A stretch of 64,000 nt of DNA from assembly GCA_949358305.1 (NCBI GenBank), contig OX442324.1, positions 9,211,601 to 9,275,600 of the forward strand, given 5' to 3'. Each line of letters starts with the position of its first letter. Within the stretch, counting starts at the first letter, position 1. Source of the DNA: Strigamia acuminata. Lineage: Eukaryota > Arthropoda > Chilopoda > Geophilomorpha > Linotaeniidae. Both the position numbers and the translations under genes were made by a program. Positions 52,001 through 60,557 of this stretch are shown here, piece after piece. The notes beneath the pieces were generated by a model, which made no database searches, was not told the DNA's origin, and saw nothing but the letters and a program-made list of their open reading frames with translations.

Positions 52001-53853
52001 AAACTCGCCCTAGTGCTCTTAGCACGGGCACATGCGTCACAAGTGGATAATTCTTTGTTAGACAAATTGATCCCAAAAACGTCCTCGGATTCGGTTAATT
52101 TAATAATGCCTTTAGCATTATGGTGGCCCATTCTGGAATGCCACGTGTCCATACTCTGGGATATTTCTTTCTTTCTCATTTTGATCCCAGTATCCCCGCT
52201 TTTGTTAACTTTCGCAGTCGCATTAGCTTCGGGAACAATAGCAGGAGGTGTCTGAACCTCATTCACTGTTTTCTGTAAATTAATCGCCGCAGGCGCATTC
52301 GCTTTGGTTGGCTCGCTTACTTGCGTACTCAAATTAGATGCGGATTTTCCCATATCCGGCTTACAGAAACTTTTTAGTAAAGCTGACTTAAAATCTAAAA
52401 TGGTTAGTAGCGGTTGTACAAATTTTTCATCCTTCACGGATGATTTGATTAAATCGAGGACAGCAGCTGTATCCTGTTGCGCAGTTAATGCAGCTGTGTT
52501 TACAGAATTAACCTCGACCCGGCAGTTGACTTTGTACAGCCTGTCGCTAGTCCGAACTGCCGAAATCAATGGTTCCTCGATTTTATCTTTGAAAATACTC
52601 ATCTTCCCATCTTTAACAATTGTGCACAACCCAGCCTCATCGGTGCGCCCGAGCGAAATAAGGTTTTTCCGAAAATTCGGTGCGAAGAATACATTCGTCA
52701 AAGTTATTTTCCTCGTTCTTTGTCCATAGAGCGAAGTGAGGACGATGTTGCCCACACCTTCAATCTTCGATTTTCCTTCTCCTTGTAGAACGCTGAAGTT
52801 AGACAACGGTTTGAAGTTTGAAAACCAATTCCGGTTGAAGGAAAAGTGGTCGGTCGCTCCCGTGTCCACGTACCACTGTGAATCGTAGTTTCCGTGCGAC
52901 ACAAGAGATAAGGGCACTGTGGGCTTCTCTTCCGACACCGCAGAATACAAAGTGTAGGGCTCATCTGTATAGGGGTCCAGTTGTGTGAGATTTGCTCTCT
53001 GTGGACCCCCTCTGCCTCGTCCTTTGCCACGGGTGCCTCCACGATTCAATTGGGCTGGCGAGCCAGCGCTGGCGGGGAAAGTCCCTTGCTGTTTCGGCGG
53101 CGATGGGCACTCCCTGGCGAAGTGTCCCGACCCACCGCAAGTAAAACATGTTCCACGCGAAGTTCCGGGGGAATTTGGGGTTTTTCCACGAGGTTTCCAT
53201 TTCCCTTTAGTATAGAAAGCGGTAGTATTGTCTGCCAATACAGGTGGGACGCCAAATTCATTGGTCTGTTCATAAAGGCGATTGTACTCGCCAAGTAAAC
53301 GTTCTTTAACGTTTTTCGCTGTGAATTCCGTATCCGACCAGTGATACGCGGTCTGTTTCACAGCCTCGTATTGTGGGGGCAGAAGATCTAAATATTGGAA
53401 TGCCTGGAATTCATCGGTGACCTCAATTTTAACGTCCTTCAGTTCGACGATTTTGCGGTCGACCCGCCCGGTGAAAACTAGCATTTCCTCATTATCTCGA
53501 AGTTTCATGTTGAGGAATTCACGTCGCAACCGAGCACGACGTGCCCTCGTCGTCGGTTGATAAGCGTCCTTTAGGGCTTCCCAAACTTTCGCAGCGGTGG
53601 GGCAGGCAACAGCTATCACTTGCTGCGGCTCAGCGCAACTCATGCAGATAGTGGACATTGCCTTGTCCTCTCGAGCGTTAAACTCTCGCTTCTCTTTTGC
53701 AGTGGCTGTTGCAGCCAGTGGTGGCTCAGAGCCACTAACATGTCCCCAAACGCCGTTGTATTTGAGCAATAACTGGACCTGCACGGACCAGGTGGCATAG
53801 TTCGTGCCATCGAGCTTTTTAATATCCTTGTAATCGTCGTGCTTTGAAGCCAT
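49006..53853 (-). CDS. Copia-F gag-pol polyprotein
   Basis: Starts at ATG 53853 (MASKHDDYKDIKK); the upstream codon of the longer frame (53877) is GTG. 1,615 residues, the full set in one frame: gag (YATWSVQVQLLLKYNGVW), CCHC knuckle CFTCGGSGHFAREC, protease WYVDTGATDH, GAG-pre-integrase (TWHSRMGHHN), integrase core (LVHMDVWGAS, IKTDNGGEF, MNSVAERANRT), acidic linker, RVT_2 reverse transcriptase with FYVDDIVLF, RNase H (VYTDASFALD; SIMESEFLAVVD; KHIDVKLHFLRDW; ADVMTKWL). The length is that of complete copia polyproteins. No stop or frameshift is seen and all catalytic residues are present. Confidence 0.95.
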   Translation of the reverse strand: MASKHDDYKDIKKLDGTNYATWSVQVQLLLKYNGVWGHVSGSEPPLAATATAKEKREFNAREDKAMSTICMSCAEPQQVIAVACPTAAKVWEALKDAYQPTTRARRARLRREFLNMKLRDNEEMLVFTGRVDRKIVELKDVKIEVTDEFQAFQYLDLLPPQYEAVKQTAYHWSDTEFTAKNVKERLLGEYNRLYEQTNEFGVPPVLADNTTAFYTKGKWKPRGKTPNSPGTSRGTCFTCGGSGHFARECPSPPKQQGTFPASAGSPAQLNRGGTRGKGRGRGGPQRANLTQLDPYTDEPYTLYSAVSEEKPTVPLSLVSHGNYDSQWYVDTGATDHFSFNRNWFSNFKPLSNFSVLQGEGKSKIEGVGNIVLTSLYGQRTRKITLTNVFFAPNFRKNLISLGRTDEAGLCTIVKDGKMSIFKDKIEEPLISAVRTSDRLYKVNCRVEVNSVNTAALTAQQDTAAVLDLIKSSVKDEKFVQPLLTILDFKSALLKSFCKPDMGKSASNLSTQVSEPTKANAPAAINLQKTVNEVQTPPAIVPEANATAKVNKSGDTGIKMRKKEISQSMDTWHSRMGHHNAKGIIKLTESEDVFGINLSNKELSTCDACARAKSTRASFPPIITISTKGVLDLVHMDVWGASQATSLGGANFYFILVDDYSRYMWIITMKTKGEVLGHFKRWLTEVERTTSRKVKCIKTDNGGEFISRNWDDYASKIGLKCIRTNTYSPEMNSVAERANRTIVGGVRALMLENDFPYPLWAELATTIVYLKNRFPHEGLGGKVPYTVFFGKKLSLRHIRCIGSKTFVHIPSQVRKGKLEGRAWAGALIGYAISTRGYRVWDPVRNQVFASKHVRIFEDSYWYEIGKRLQQPIKQPQGGQFKHFGDSSSDTEGDDDDSVAPIPEIVEEVQEALPPPIPPPVEPPVPKEKPPLPTTPKPVFRPELRPLVKQAIQQPAIETVEGDLVGDAGAGDNPVEEIGGAKGDNGDGENYFNVYPDDDEEVDLPPTIQARRGSGKKGKKVKDPLSLPLDMTKWRRVQSVRKAGATAGKIDVVYFSPNEDKLRSRTDVARWCDAEGYHYDPDLFDFKTLEGEEPELPFAGFCAVEPDTYEEAMRHTNKRDWEKAMKEETDIFDDRTVYKEIDKPEGELLLGSKWIYKMKRDQSGAVARYRARLVAQGFKQRPGIDFTEVFSPVVNFVLVIVFFCTLVILKGWRDVHLDIKAAYLYGDLDKVQFMEIPKGYRTAENQHKCWMLLKSLYGLHQSGRMWYQALHDRLLQLGFVPLLGLNCVYALDNDAILIFYVDDIVLFSKDDYVEECVVRWIRESFDTVDLGPVTLLLGIAFDRSGGQIRIHQRAYIEKLCKLYGVDSCLRIRVPGTPGTIIQGVTEKERVDSTFPYRNLVGSLLFLASRTRPDILFSVIVLSQYNEKHSTRHISMLLQILRYLANTSDYMINLSNCRNDNLTVYTDASFALDADKRRSFGGHIVYLGGVPIMWNCHKQSMTALSIMESEFLAVVDGVKEIIWLERLYDADIMFSINRNTPCVYADSMPAIQYAKNRIENRANKHIDVKLHFLRDWFERGTFAIKHIPGALNVADVMTKWLPKPRLNTLCEHLFVRRK

Positions 53854-55036
53854 CACGACGACACCAGGAAAATGCACAATAATAATTGGTTATGCACAGA
53901 GAGAACACAATTTCGGAATTTATTCCGCACACACACTTCACAGGAGCACTTAATCACACAATGCACAATTGTCTCTAGTCCCAAAAACCAAAAAGGAAGG
54001 CGAAAATACAGTTTCAACCCGGGGAATCTCAATAAGTGAGATTGGAAAACCTTGACTGGCAATCCACCAACTCTTCCGTCCGACCTCCTGGGGTCGCGGG
54101 ATGGTTGGGGGCCCTGGATAAGCCCAGCCAAGAATACAGTGCTACGTGCCCGACTGGACGTAGGGTAGCACCGAATCTAACAAGGGACCAACAACAAAAA
54201 CTTAAAACTATACAGAGTTTCACGAAAGTATGCAAATAAATCAAAACAGTCTAGATGTGAAGTTGGCCAATTACGGGATCCTTGCGCCGTAATCGGTTCC
54301 CACGGTGTGTTCAACGTCGGCTTCACGTGTCGAATTAACTCACACGCACGCCGGGGTGCTAATGTGAGGAGAAACCCTCTCAACTGGTGCACCCTGCGTG
54401 CAAAACCAGGGTTTCCTCTTGAAATCGTCGTTGCGCACGTCCGCGCCTTCGTAATTCCACGTCGGGTGTAAATCACGGCTCTTCGTGCTAAATATGGCTG
54501 TGTACGTGGACTTACACGTAAACACAGCTCCAAAACGAATATTCACCGTCGATGGCGATGAAAAACGATCAAAATGGTCGCCACAGAACAAATCTTCGTC
54601 CTCGACGATCCTACGACAAATATCGGTCGTTTTGCGTCGAAACTCCGTCGTGTCGACGTGAATGGGCGTCGTCTCGCTGGCAATACTGATTGCCTCGGCA
54701 AAATAACGTCGTGTTGGCGTGTATCGGTTCAGATGCACGTCTGGGCTGCGATTCGCTTCACGGCCGAATCCAAAATGGCCGCCGCAGGAGAATTTCACAA
54801 CGACGTCGGAAAAAGTGCTTATTTCGCACAGAAAAATTTCGAAATAAAGCTGCTTACACACTAAAATGTCCGTAGTAATGTCCGCACACGTTGCCGATCG
54901 TTTCCAATCGATTTGGCGAAGAAAATCCGTCTGCGTCGGTCGGTTCGCGTTTGCGGCGAAGTCGGGCGACGTCTTGGCTTCGTCTCGCGTCCAAAAAGGT
55001 CGGAAATCCTTTACAAACTGGTCAGGCCGTCGAGAA
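53854..55036 (-). other. Copia-F untranslated leader
   Basis: About 1.2 kb between the iMet primer-site sequence and the gag ATG. CG-rich, with short ORFs on both strands that I do not credit. Part of it resembles the other Copia leaders in composition only. Confidence 0.55.
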
Positions 55037-55052
55037 CCATCCTCTGCTACCA
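55037..55052 (-). other. Copia-F candidate primer-binding site (initiator-Met tRNA)
   Basis: The minus strand reads TGGTAGCAGAGGATGG, a 16-base iMet match preceded by GCTTTATA. It lies 188 bases downstream of the end of the 291-base LTR, not next to it. Either the true LTR is longer (to 55053) and its 3' copy is shortened, or priming differs. Confidence 0.65.
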
Positions 55053-55240
55053 TATAAAGCGATTTCCTGGCCAAAACATCGGTTAGAAAGGAGTTGACGA
55101 GTGTCTAAACAGGTGCGCGACACCGACATGCGTGCGCCATGTTTAATATCACATAAAAGTGTACACGCTTCGAGGCTAACAACTGCACTCGGAAAAATAG
55201 GATAAATCATTGTTGGATTTCAATGATTTGTCCTTTACAT
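55053..55240 (-). other. Copia-F segment between LTR copy and primer site
   Basis: 188 bases present only at the 5' side of the element. On the minus strand it opens with a stem GGACAAATCATTG / CAATGATTTATCC and ends GCTTTATA just before the primer site. If the LTR were 479 bases, this would be its U5 end, missing from the 3' copy. Confidence 0.6.
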
Positions 55241-55531
55241 TATAAAATAAAAGCAATGACATTCATAATCGATAACTAAGCAATAATAACAATACAGGAC
55301 TCGCTCTTTTGAGCAGACGATGTTATCAGCGCATGCTGCTAAATGGAAACGTTCAACCGCGGTACAGAACCAGCATTAATAAAAATCGAGATCGATTGAA
55401 CGCGACATCGAGACATTAAATAGCAGCACATTCATTACACATATCCGGAAAGTGTGTAATGTAAATATTCACAAACTATACAATATGGCGACAAACAACC
55501 AAACACACAATATTTCCACCACAACTCAATA
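55241..55531 (-). repeat. Copia-F 5' LTR (portion shared with 3' copy)
   Basis: 291 bases matching 48698-48988. TSD TCCTT follows at 55532-55536 on the plus strand. Confidence 0.85.
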
Positions 55532-57007
55532 TCCTTCACGATATATCACTTGCCTAAAGGAGAATTTACACCAAAGAAAGTGTCTGAACAATTGCTCGCG
55601 GAACAAATGCGACTCAAAGCGATGGATTCGCGCGATTTAGACAGTTCAAAAACATCACGTGCCTATGCTGGTGAAAAACAGCGTGGGAGAAATCGATCTC
55701 GACCCCCTAGAACGTTATCTTCGGTGCAGTGCTTCAACTGCCAGGAATATGGCCATTATGCTAATAAATGTCCATTACCGCCTCGCCGAGATGACAAGAA
55801 TCAACCCGCTGCCAATTTCCAACGGAAACCCAGAAGTTCTAGCCGTAAACGCAACAAGAACTCTAACCGAGATGATTTTAGACCAAGGGGGAATTCCAGC
55901 GCAAGACGGGAAACAAACTTTTTCGCCAGTGCGCCTCAATCGATGCCCACAATTCACTTCATGCAATCACATGAGTGGATAGTGGATTGTGGGGCAACGG
56001 ATCATGTGTGCCACGTCCAGGCTTGGTTTCAGGATTTTGTCAAAGTTGTGCCCTCTAACATTGCATTGGGTCAAGGATATTCCGAAGTTTTAGGAAAGGG
56101 CAAAGTCCAAATTATCTCCATGATCAACAACGTAGAATGTGTCGTAAATCTCCAAGATGTGTTGTATGCGCCAAAATTTGAGGCGAATTTGATTTCAGTG
56201 TCAAAAATGGACAAAACTAAACATCACATCCATATTTGGAATGGAGACGTCTATGTCTACAAATCCGACATTAAGCATCCAATGCTTCGGGCCAAAGAAA
56301 AGGGCGGCCTTTATTATGTCGACGGCTTGTGCCCACCTTCAACACTGATGTCAACAGTGGATGTACCTATTGCGCAGTCGACCGCTCCGACCCGAACATT
56401 AGTCACGACAGAAAAGGATTTCATCCAGTATCCAAAGGCAAAGAAAAAGTCGAAAGATCCTGAACTTTTTACTGATTTTCGGCTAGAATTCCCTCCTTTG
56501 CCAAATGAAATTCCTCCACCTGCACCAATCAAAGTAACCCAGTCCAAGACACCTCCTGTACCTGTTCCTACCAATCCATTACCTCAAGTCCCATCCTTTG
56601 CCGACACATTAAAGGCAATTCCTCCAAATTCCCAACCGAATTCAAATTCAAAACTGAATTCAAAGCCAACCAACGCAAAGACGGTTGCAGCGCCATCGGT
56701 CAAAAAGGATGCGACTGGGATATGGCACAGCAGATTGGGTCATCTTCACACCAATGCAATGAAGCTTTTGGCCGGAAATAACCAAGTTTATGGAGTGACA
56801 CCGGCAGAAATGAACAAGGAACTCTCATGTAATCATTGTCGAATTGCGAAATCAACGCGCATTTCTCACAAGCCGGATGCGCTCCCCATTGCAACCAAGG
56901 CTTTAGATCTCCTGCACATGGACGTGTGGGGAGCTTCAAGAACGACTTCCTACGGAGGCGCGCGTTATGTGCTAACCATTATTGACGACGCCACGCGCTA
57001 TGCCTAG
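55532..57007 (+). pseudogene. Copia-G gag-protease-integrase, up to nonsense codon
   Basis: Resumes gag in frame after Copia-F (SFTIYHLPKGEFTPKKVSEQ). CCHC knuckle CFNCQEYGHYANKC (about 55729-55770), protease WIVDCGATDHVCH with Asp-Cys-Gly at 55985-55993, Pro-rich linker, GAG-pre-integrase (IWHSRLGHLH), start of integrase (LLHMDVWGAS). TAG at 57005-57007 replaces the conserved Trp of RY(A/S)WI. The frame continues directly after it. Confidence 0.88.
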
Positions 57008-57431
57008 ATATTTTCGATGGCCCAAAAATCCCAAGTATTTGGATTCTTCAAAGACTACGTCACACGAATCGAACGAGTGACGGGCAAACGAGTGAAGGCC
57101 ATCCAAACCGACCGAGGAGGGGAGTTCTTATCAAACGAATTCGACCGCTATTTGAAAGAGACCGGGATTCAAGCCCAGCGAACCAATCCCCATAGCCCCG
57201 CTATGAATGGCACAGCGGAGAGAATAAACCGCACAATGGCGGATTACACGCCTGCCATCCTAGATGAAACTGGACTTCCGAATGAACTTTGGGCGGAATT
57301 CGCAGTGACATTCTCCTATATAAAGAATCGATGCCCTCATTCTTGTCTTAAAAATGAGGTGCCTTACATTTTATGGCGCCGACGTGCCCTTTCGCTCCGA
57401 CACCTTCGGAAATTAGGCTCCAAGTGCTGGC
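57008..57431 (+). pseudogene. Copia-G integrase segment
   Basis: Same frame as the preceding piece: IQTDRGGEF, MNGTAERINRT, CPHSCLKNEVPYILW and LRKLGSKCW. At 57430 a deletion removes the VHYTAPG motif present in the relatives and shifts the frame. Confidence 0.85.
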
Positions 57432-59831
57432 ACGGACAAATTAGATCCACGAGCTTGGGAGGGCTATTTAGTTGGTTACGCTACCACAACGCGAGGTTAT
57501 CGCATCTGGAATCCAAAAGACAATAGAGTTATCGAATCAATTCATGTTCAAATTGATGAACGGCAATCCTACAAACGTTCCAATCATTACCGAGGTCCTC
57601 AAGAACCGTGGATGGGGCCAGATATGGACCAAACGCATCAATCGTCGCAAACTTATCAACCATTGCGCATTTCACAACCGCAAGTGAGGTTTGAAGACGA
57701 CTTGGAATACACAGATTGGCCCAAATTTCCGGATTCAGAAGATGAATGTGATACGGATTACGATTCCGATGATTCGGCTCCACCGGGTGCTCAAGCTCGG
57801 ACTCCGCCAGCTACTCCACCTCCGGGATCTCCTATTCGAGCTCCATTGATTACTCCAATCATAACGCCAGTTCCTAGTCCTGTCCTTACTCCCGGAAACA
57901 CACCAAGTCATACACCACCGGGCTCACCTCCGAGTTTTGTAAATGCTCGTCGAGGCTCTCGTGGAAACGCGCCACAAGCTCATCAAGCAGCCTACCATGG
58001 TCCACTTCCAACTGGAGCTGCGACTGCTTATAAATGGCGTTATGTTGGAGGCGATTCCGAATGTAGGCGCTGGAAAAGAGAGGAACATTTGCGCAAAGTA
58101 CAGGAACCTGGCAAATTAAAAACAGATGTCTATTATTTCCCAGAAGCAGGACTCCGATTACGTTCTAGAGGTGACGTTGAAGAATTCTGTCACATGAATA
58201 ACATTCCTTATGATCCCGAATTATTCTATTTTGGCAACATGGAATACGAATTAGAGGATCTTCCATTACCTCTTCCTAGAGTACACCTGTGTCGTCGTGA
58301 TCCCACAAGTTATGCAGAGGCTGTGAGATTTCCGGATGCGACAAAATGGCAGGAAGCCATTAATGAAGAGTTGGACACTTTTGCAAAAAGAGGCGTCTAT
58401 GAAGAAGTCCCCAAACCGGAAAATACAACCATATTAGGATGCAAGTGGCTCTTCAAACTGAAGGAAGATGCTCTAGGCAAACCAGCTAGATATCGCGCCA
58501 GATTAGTAGCACAGAGTTTTCGTCAAACTTTAGGAGTAGACTACGATGAAGTCTTCAGCCCTGTTGTCAACTTTGTTCTCATACGCCTATTTTTCTGCCT
58601 GTTAGTAGTCCTTAAAGGATGGAAGGACGCGCACCTAAATGTGAAATGCGCGTATCTATACGGCGATCTTGCGCACAAAGTATATATGCGCATTCCAGCT
58701 GGCGCAACATGTTCTAACCCAAATCATGTTTGGCTCCTGATAAAGTCGCTCTATGGACTCCACCAGTCCGGGCGCCAATGGTTTGAAAAACTTGATCAAA
58801 CATTGCGCGATTTGGGATTTCGGAGATTACCAGGGTGCAATTGTGTGTACATATACGGAACTTCCGCCGTGATGCTAATATACGTCGATGATATAGTTCT
58901 ATTTTACGCGACGGATGGTGTCCTGACGCAATTAATTGCGCTCATCAGCACCAAATTCGATGTCGTGAATTTAGGACCAATTACGAAACTCTTAGGTGTA
59001 GAGTTCATCCGTACTCCCAAAGGAATCTTCATCATTCAACGTGCATACATACAGAAGATTCTCAAGAAATTTGAAATTATTGCCGATAAACTCATCAAGG
59101 TCCCAGTAACACCAGGGACAACGCTCGTCAAAGGGTCGAAAGAGAACTTGCCTGAATTTCCTTATCGTTCGTTAATTGGCTCTCTTCTCTTCCTTGCATC
59201 GAGGACACAACCTGATATATTATTCTCAGTAATAATGTTGTCACAGTTCAACAATTGCTACAACCACACTCACATCAAGGCGCTCATGCAGGTTGTGCGC
59301 TACGTAGGCAATACTTTGGATTACGCAATTGAACTGTCAAATTGTTCCAATGGACAACTATGGGGATATACTGATGCGTCCTGGGCCACCGAAGTCAGCA
59401 CTTCGTTGAGTTTCGGCGGGTATATAGCCTATATTGGAAACGTCCCCATCGGGTGGAGTTGTCGAAAACAAACCAGCGTGGCGTGCTCAACGATGGAGGC
59501 GGAATTTGTCGCCCTCGTTGAGTGCGTCAGGGAGCTGTATTGGCTCGATTACGTCTACAGTTCCGTCCCGATGCTGAATAGATCTTCATCACCTATAGTG
59601 TTCTCCGATGCGCTTTCTTCCATCCAATTCACATCAAATGACGTGGAGAACAGTAAAACGAAACATATCCAAGTGAAATTTCATTGGATTCGGGAATGGT
59701 ACACAGCAGGTGCATTCCAATTGCGCAAAGTCCCCGGATCAATGAACGTGGCAGACATTTTTACCAAATGGTTGGGCTCATCTCAACTGCGTCTCCTGAT
59801 TTTCCGGATTTTCAATTTCAACCTATCGTGA
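57432..59831 (+). pseudogene. Copia-G post-integrase, reverse transcriptase and RNase H
   Basis: In the new frame: DKLDPRAWEGYLVGYA, RIWNPKDN, then a Pro-rich linker, RVT_2 reverse transcriptase (RARLVAQSFRQ, YGLHQSGRQW, IYVDDIVLF near 58877-58906) and RNase H (YTDASWATE; STMEAEFVALVE; KHIQVKFHWIREW; ADIFTKWL). Uninterrupted to a normal end; the first ATG of the open stretch is at 57612. Confidence 0.88.
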
Positions 59832-60039
59832 CATTCTTAATTTAGTTTTACCCGAATTTTGAGGATAATCGAGTTCCAGTGGGAATTTTCGGGCTTTCGT
59901 AGTGATTAATTTAACAGTACCCGGCTCGATGTTCCGAATTATTATTTTCATTATTATTATTCTATGTAAAGTTACATTTAAAGTTTTTCCCTTAACTTAT
60001 TCTTTATTTTTGCGGCTATTTGCCATCGAAGGGGGAAAT
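59832..60039 (+). other. Copia-G 3' untranslated region and polypurine tract
   Basis: Shares CGTGACATTCTTAATTTAG and AGTACCCGGC with C and H. Ends CATCGAAGGGGGAAAT. Confidence 0.7.
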
Positions 60040-60488
60040 TGTCCTCCGTACTTGTTTTGCGCATTTCTTAATGTATTACTGCATTATGCAGCCTAGTGTA
60101 TTTATTAGGATTTATTTCATTATTTAACATTGGGCATAATGCTGCCTGTATCATGTTAGTATTAGTTTACTTTTTCCAACACCAGATGGTGTCAATTGTA
60201 TGTTTTTCACAATCACAATGGCCGCTTGCATGCAAGCAAGCACTGATGTATTTTCTCCACCTAAATGGACCAAATCATGTAAGCATTTTCGTTTTTATTA
60301 AACATTTAGTTTATTTTTACATTGTGTTGGTCACATATGAGCACTTTAGAGTGCAGTGACTTTATTTTCCACCATTTTCAAGCGCTGGAGGTGCGCGCAC
60401 GTCATTGCGCTCATATTCGCCGTGTTTCGGCATTTAAACTCGCTTCCACACACAGTATTTCATACTGTGAGCGCACTCCTCTGCTACA
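60040..60488 (+). repeat. Copia-G 3' LTR
   Basis: 449 bases, TGTCCTCCG ... CTGCTACA. Distal hairpin CACAGTAT/ATACTGTG at 60451-60469. The matching 5' LTR is not in the window. It abuts the 3' untranslated region of minus-strand Copia-H at 60489, so G probably inserted into H. Confidence 0.8.
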
Positions 60489-60557
60489 AAAATTTCCTCA
60501 GAAACTCGATGATCCTCGAAATCGGGTGAAAACTAAATTAGGAATGTCACGATAAGT
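60489..60557 (-). other. Copia-H 3' untranslated region, cut by Copia-G
   Basis: On the minus strand it reads CGTGACATTCCTAATTTAG, CACCCGATTTCGAGGATC and so on, as after the Copia-C stop. The 3' LTR of H is absent. Confidence 0.7.

Larger units (their letters stand above)
48698..55531 (-). mobile_element. Copia-F: intact Ty1/copia element, minus strand
   Basis: A 6.8-kb element in Copia-G gag with target duplication TCCTT (48693-48697 and 55532-55536). On the minus strand it starts TATTGAG and ends TTTTATA. The two 291-base terminal copies look identical and the 1,615-residue gag-pol is unbroken, so it is a recent, possibly autonomous copy. It belongs to a different lineage from B-E, G and H: other LTR termini and a canonical Asp-Thr-Gly protease. 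Confidence 0.9.

Noticed and set aside
54340-55074. 244-codon minus-strand ORF in the Copia-F leader
   Set aside because: It covers the primer site and leader; codons look random and there is no motif. Left as leader.
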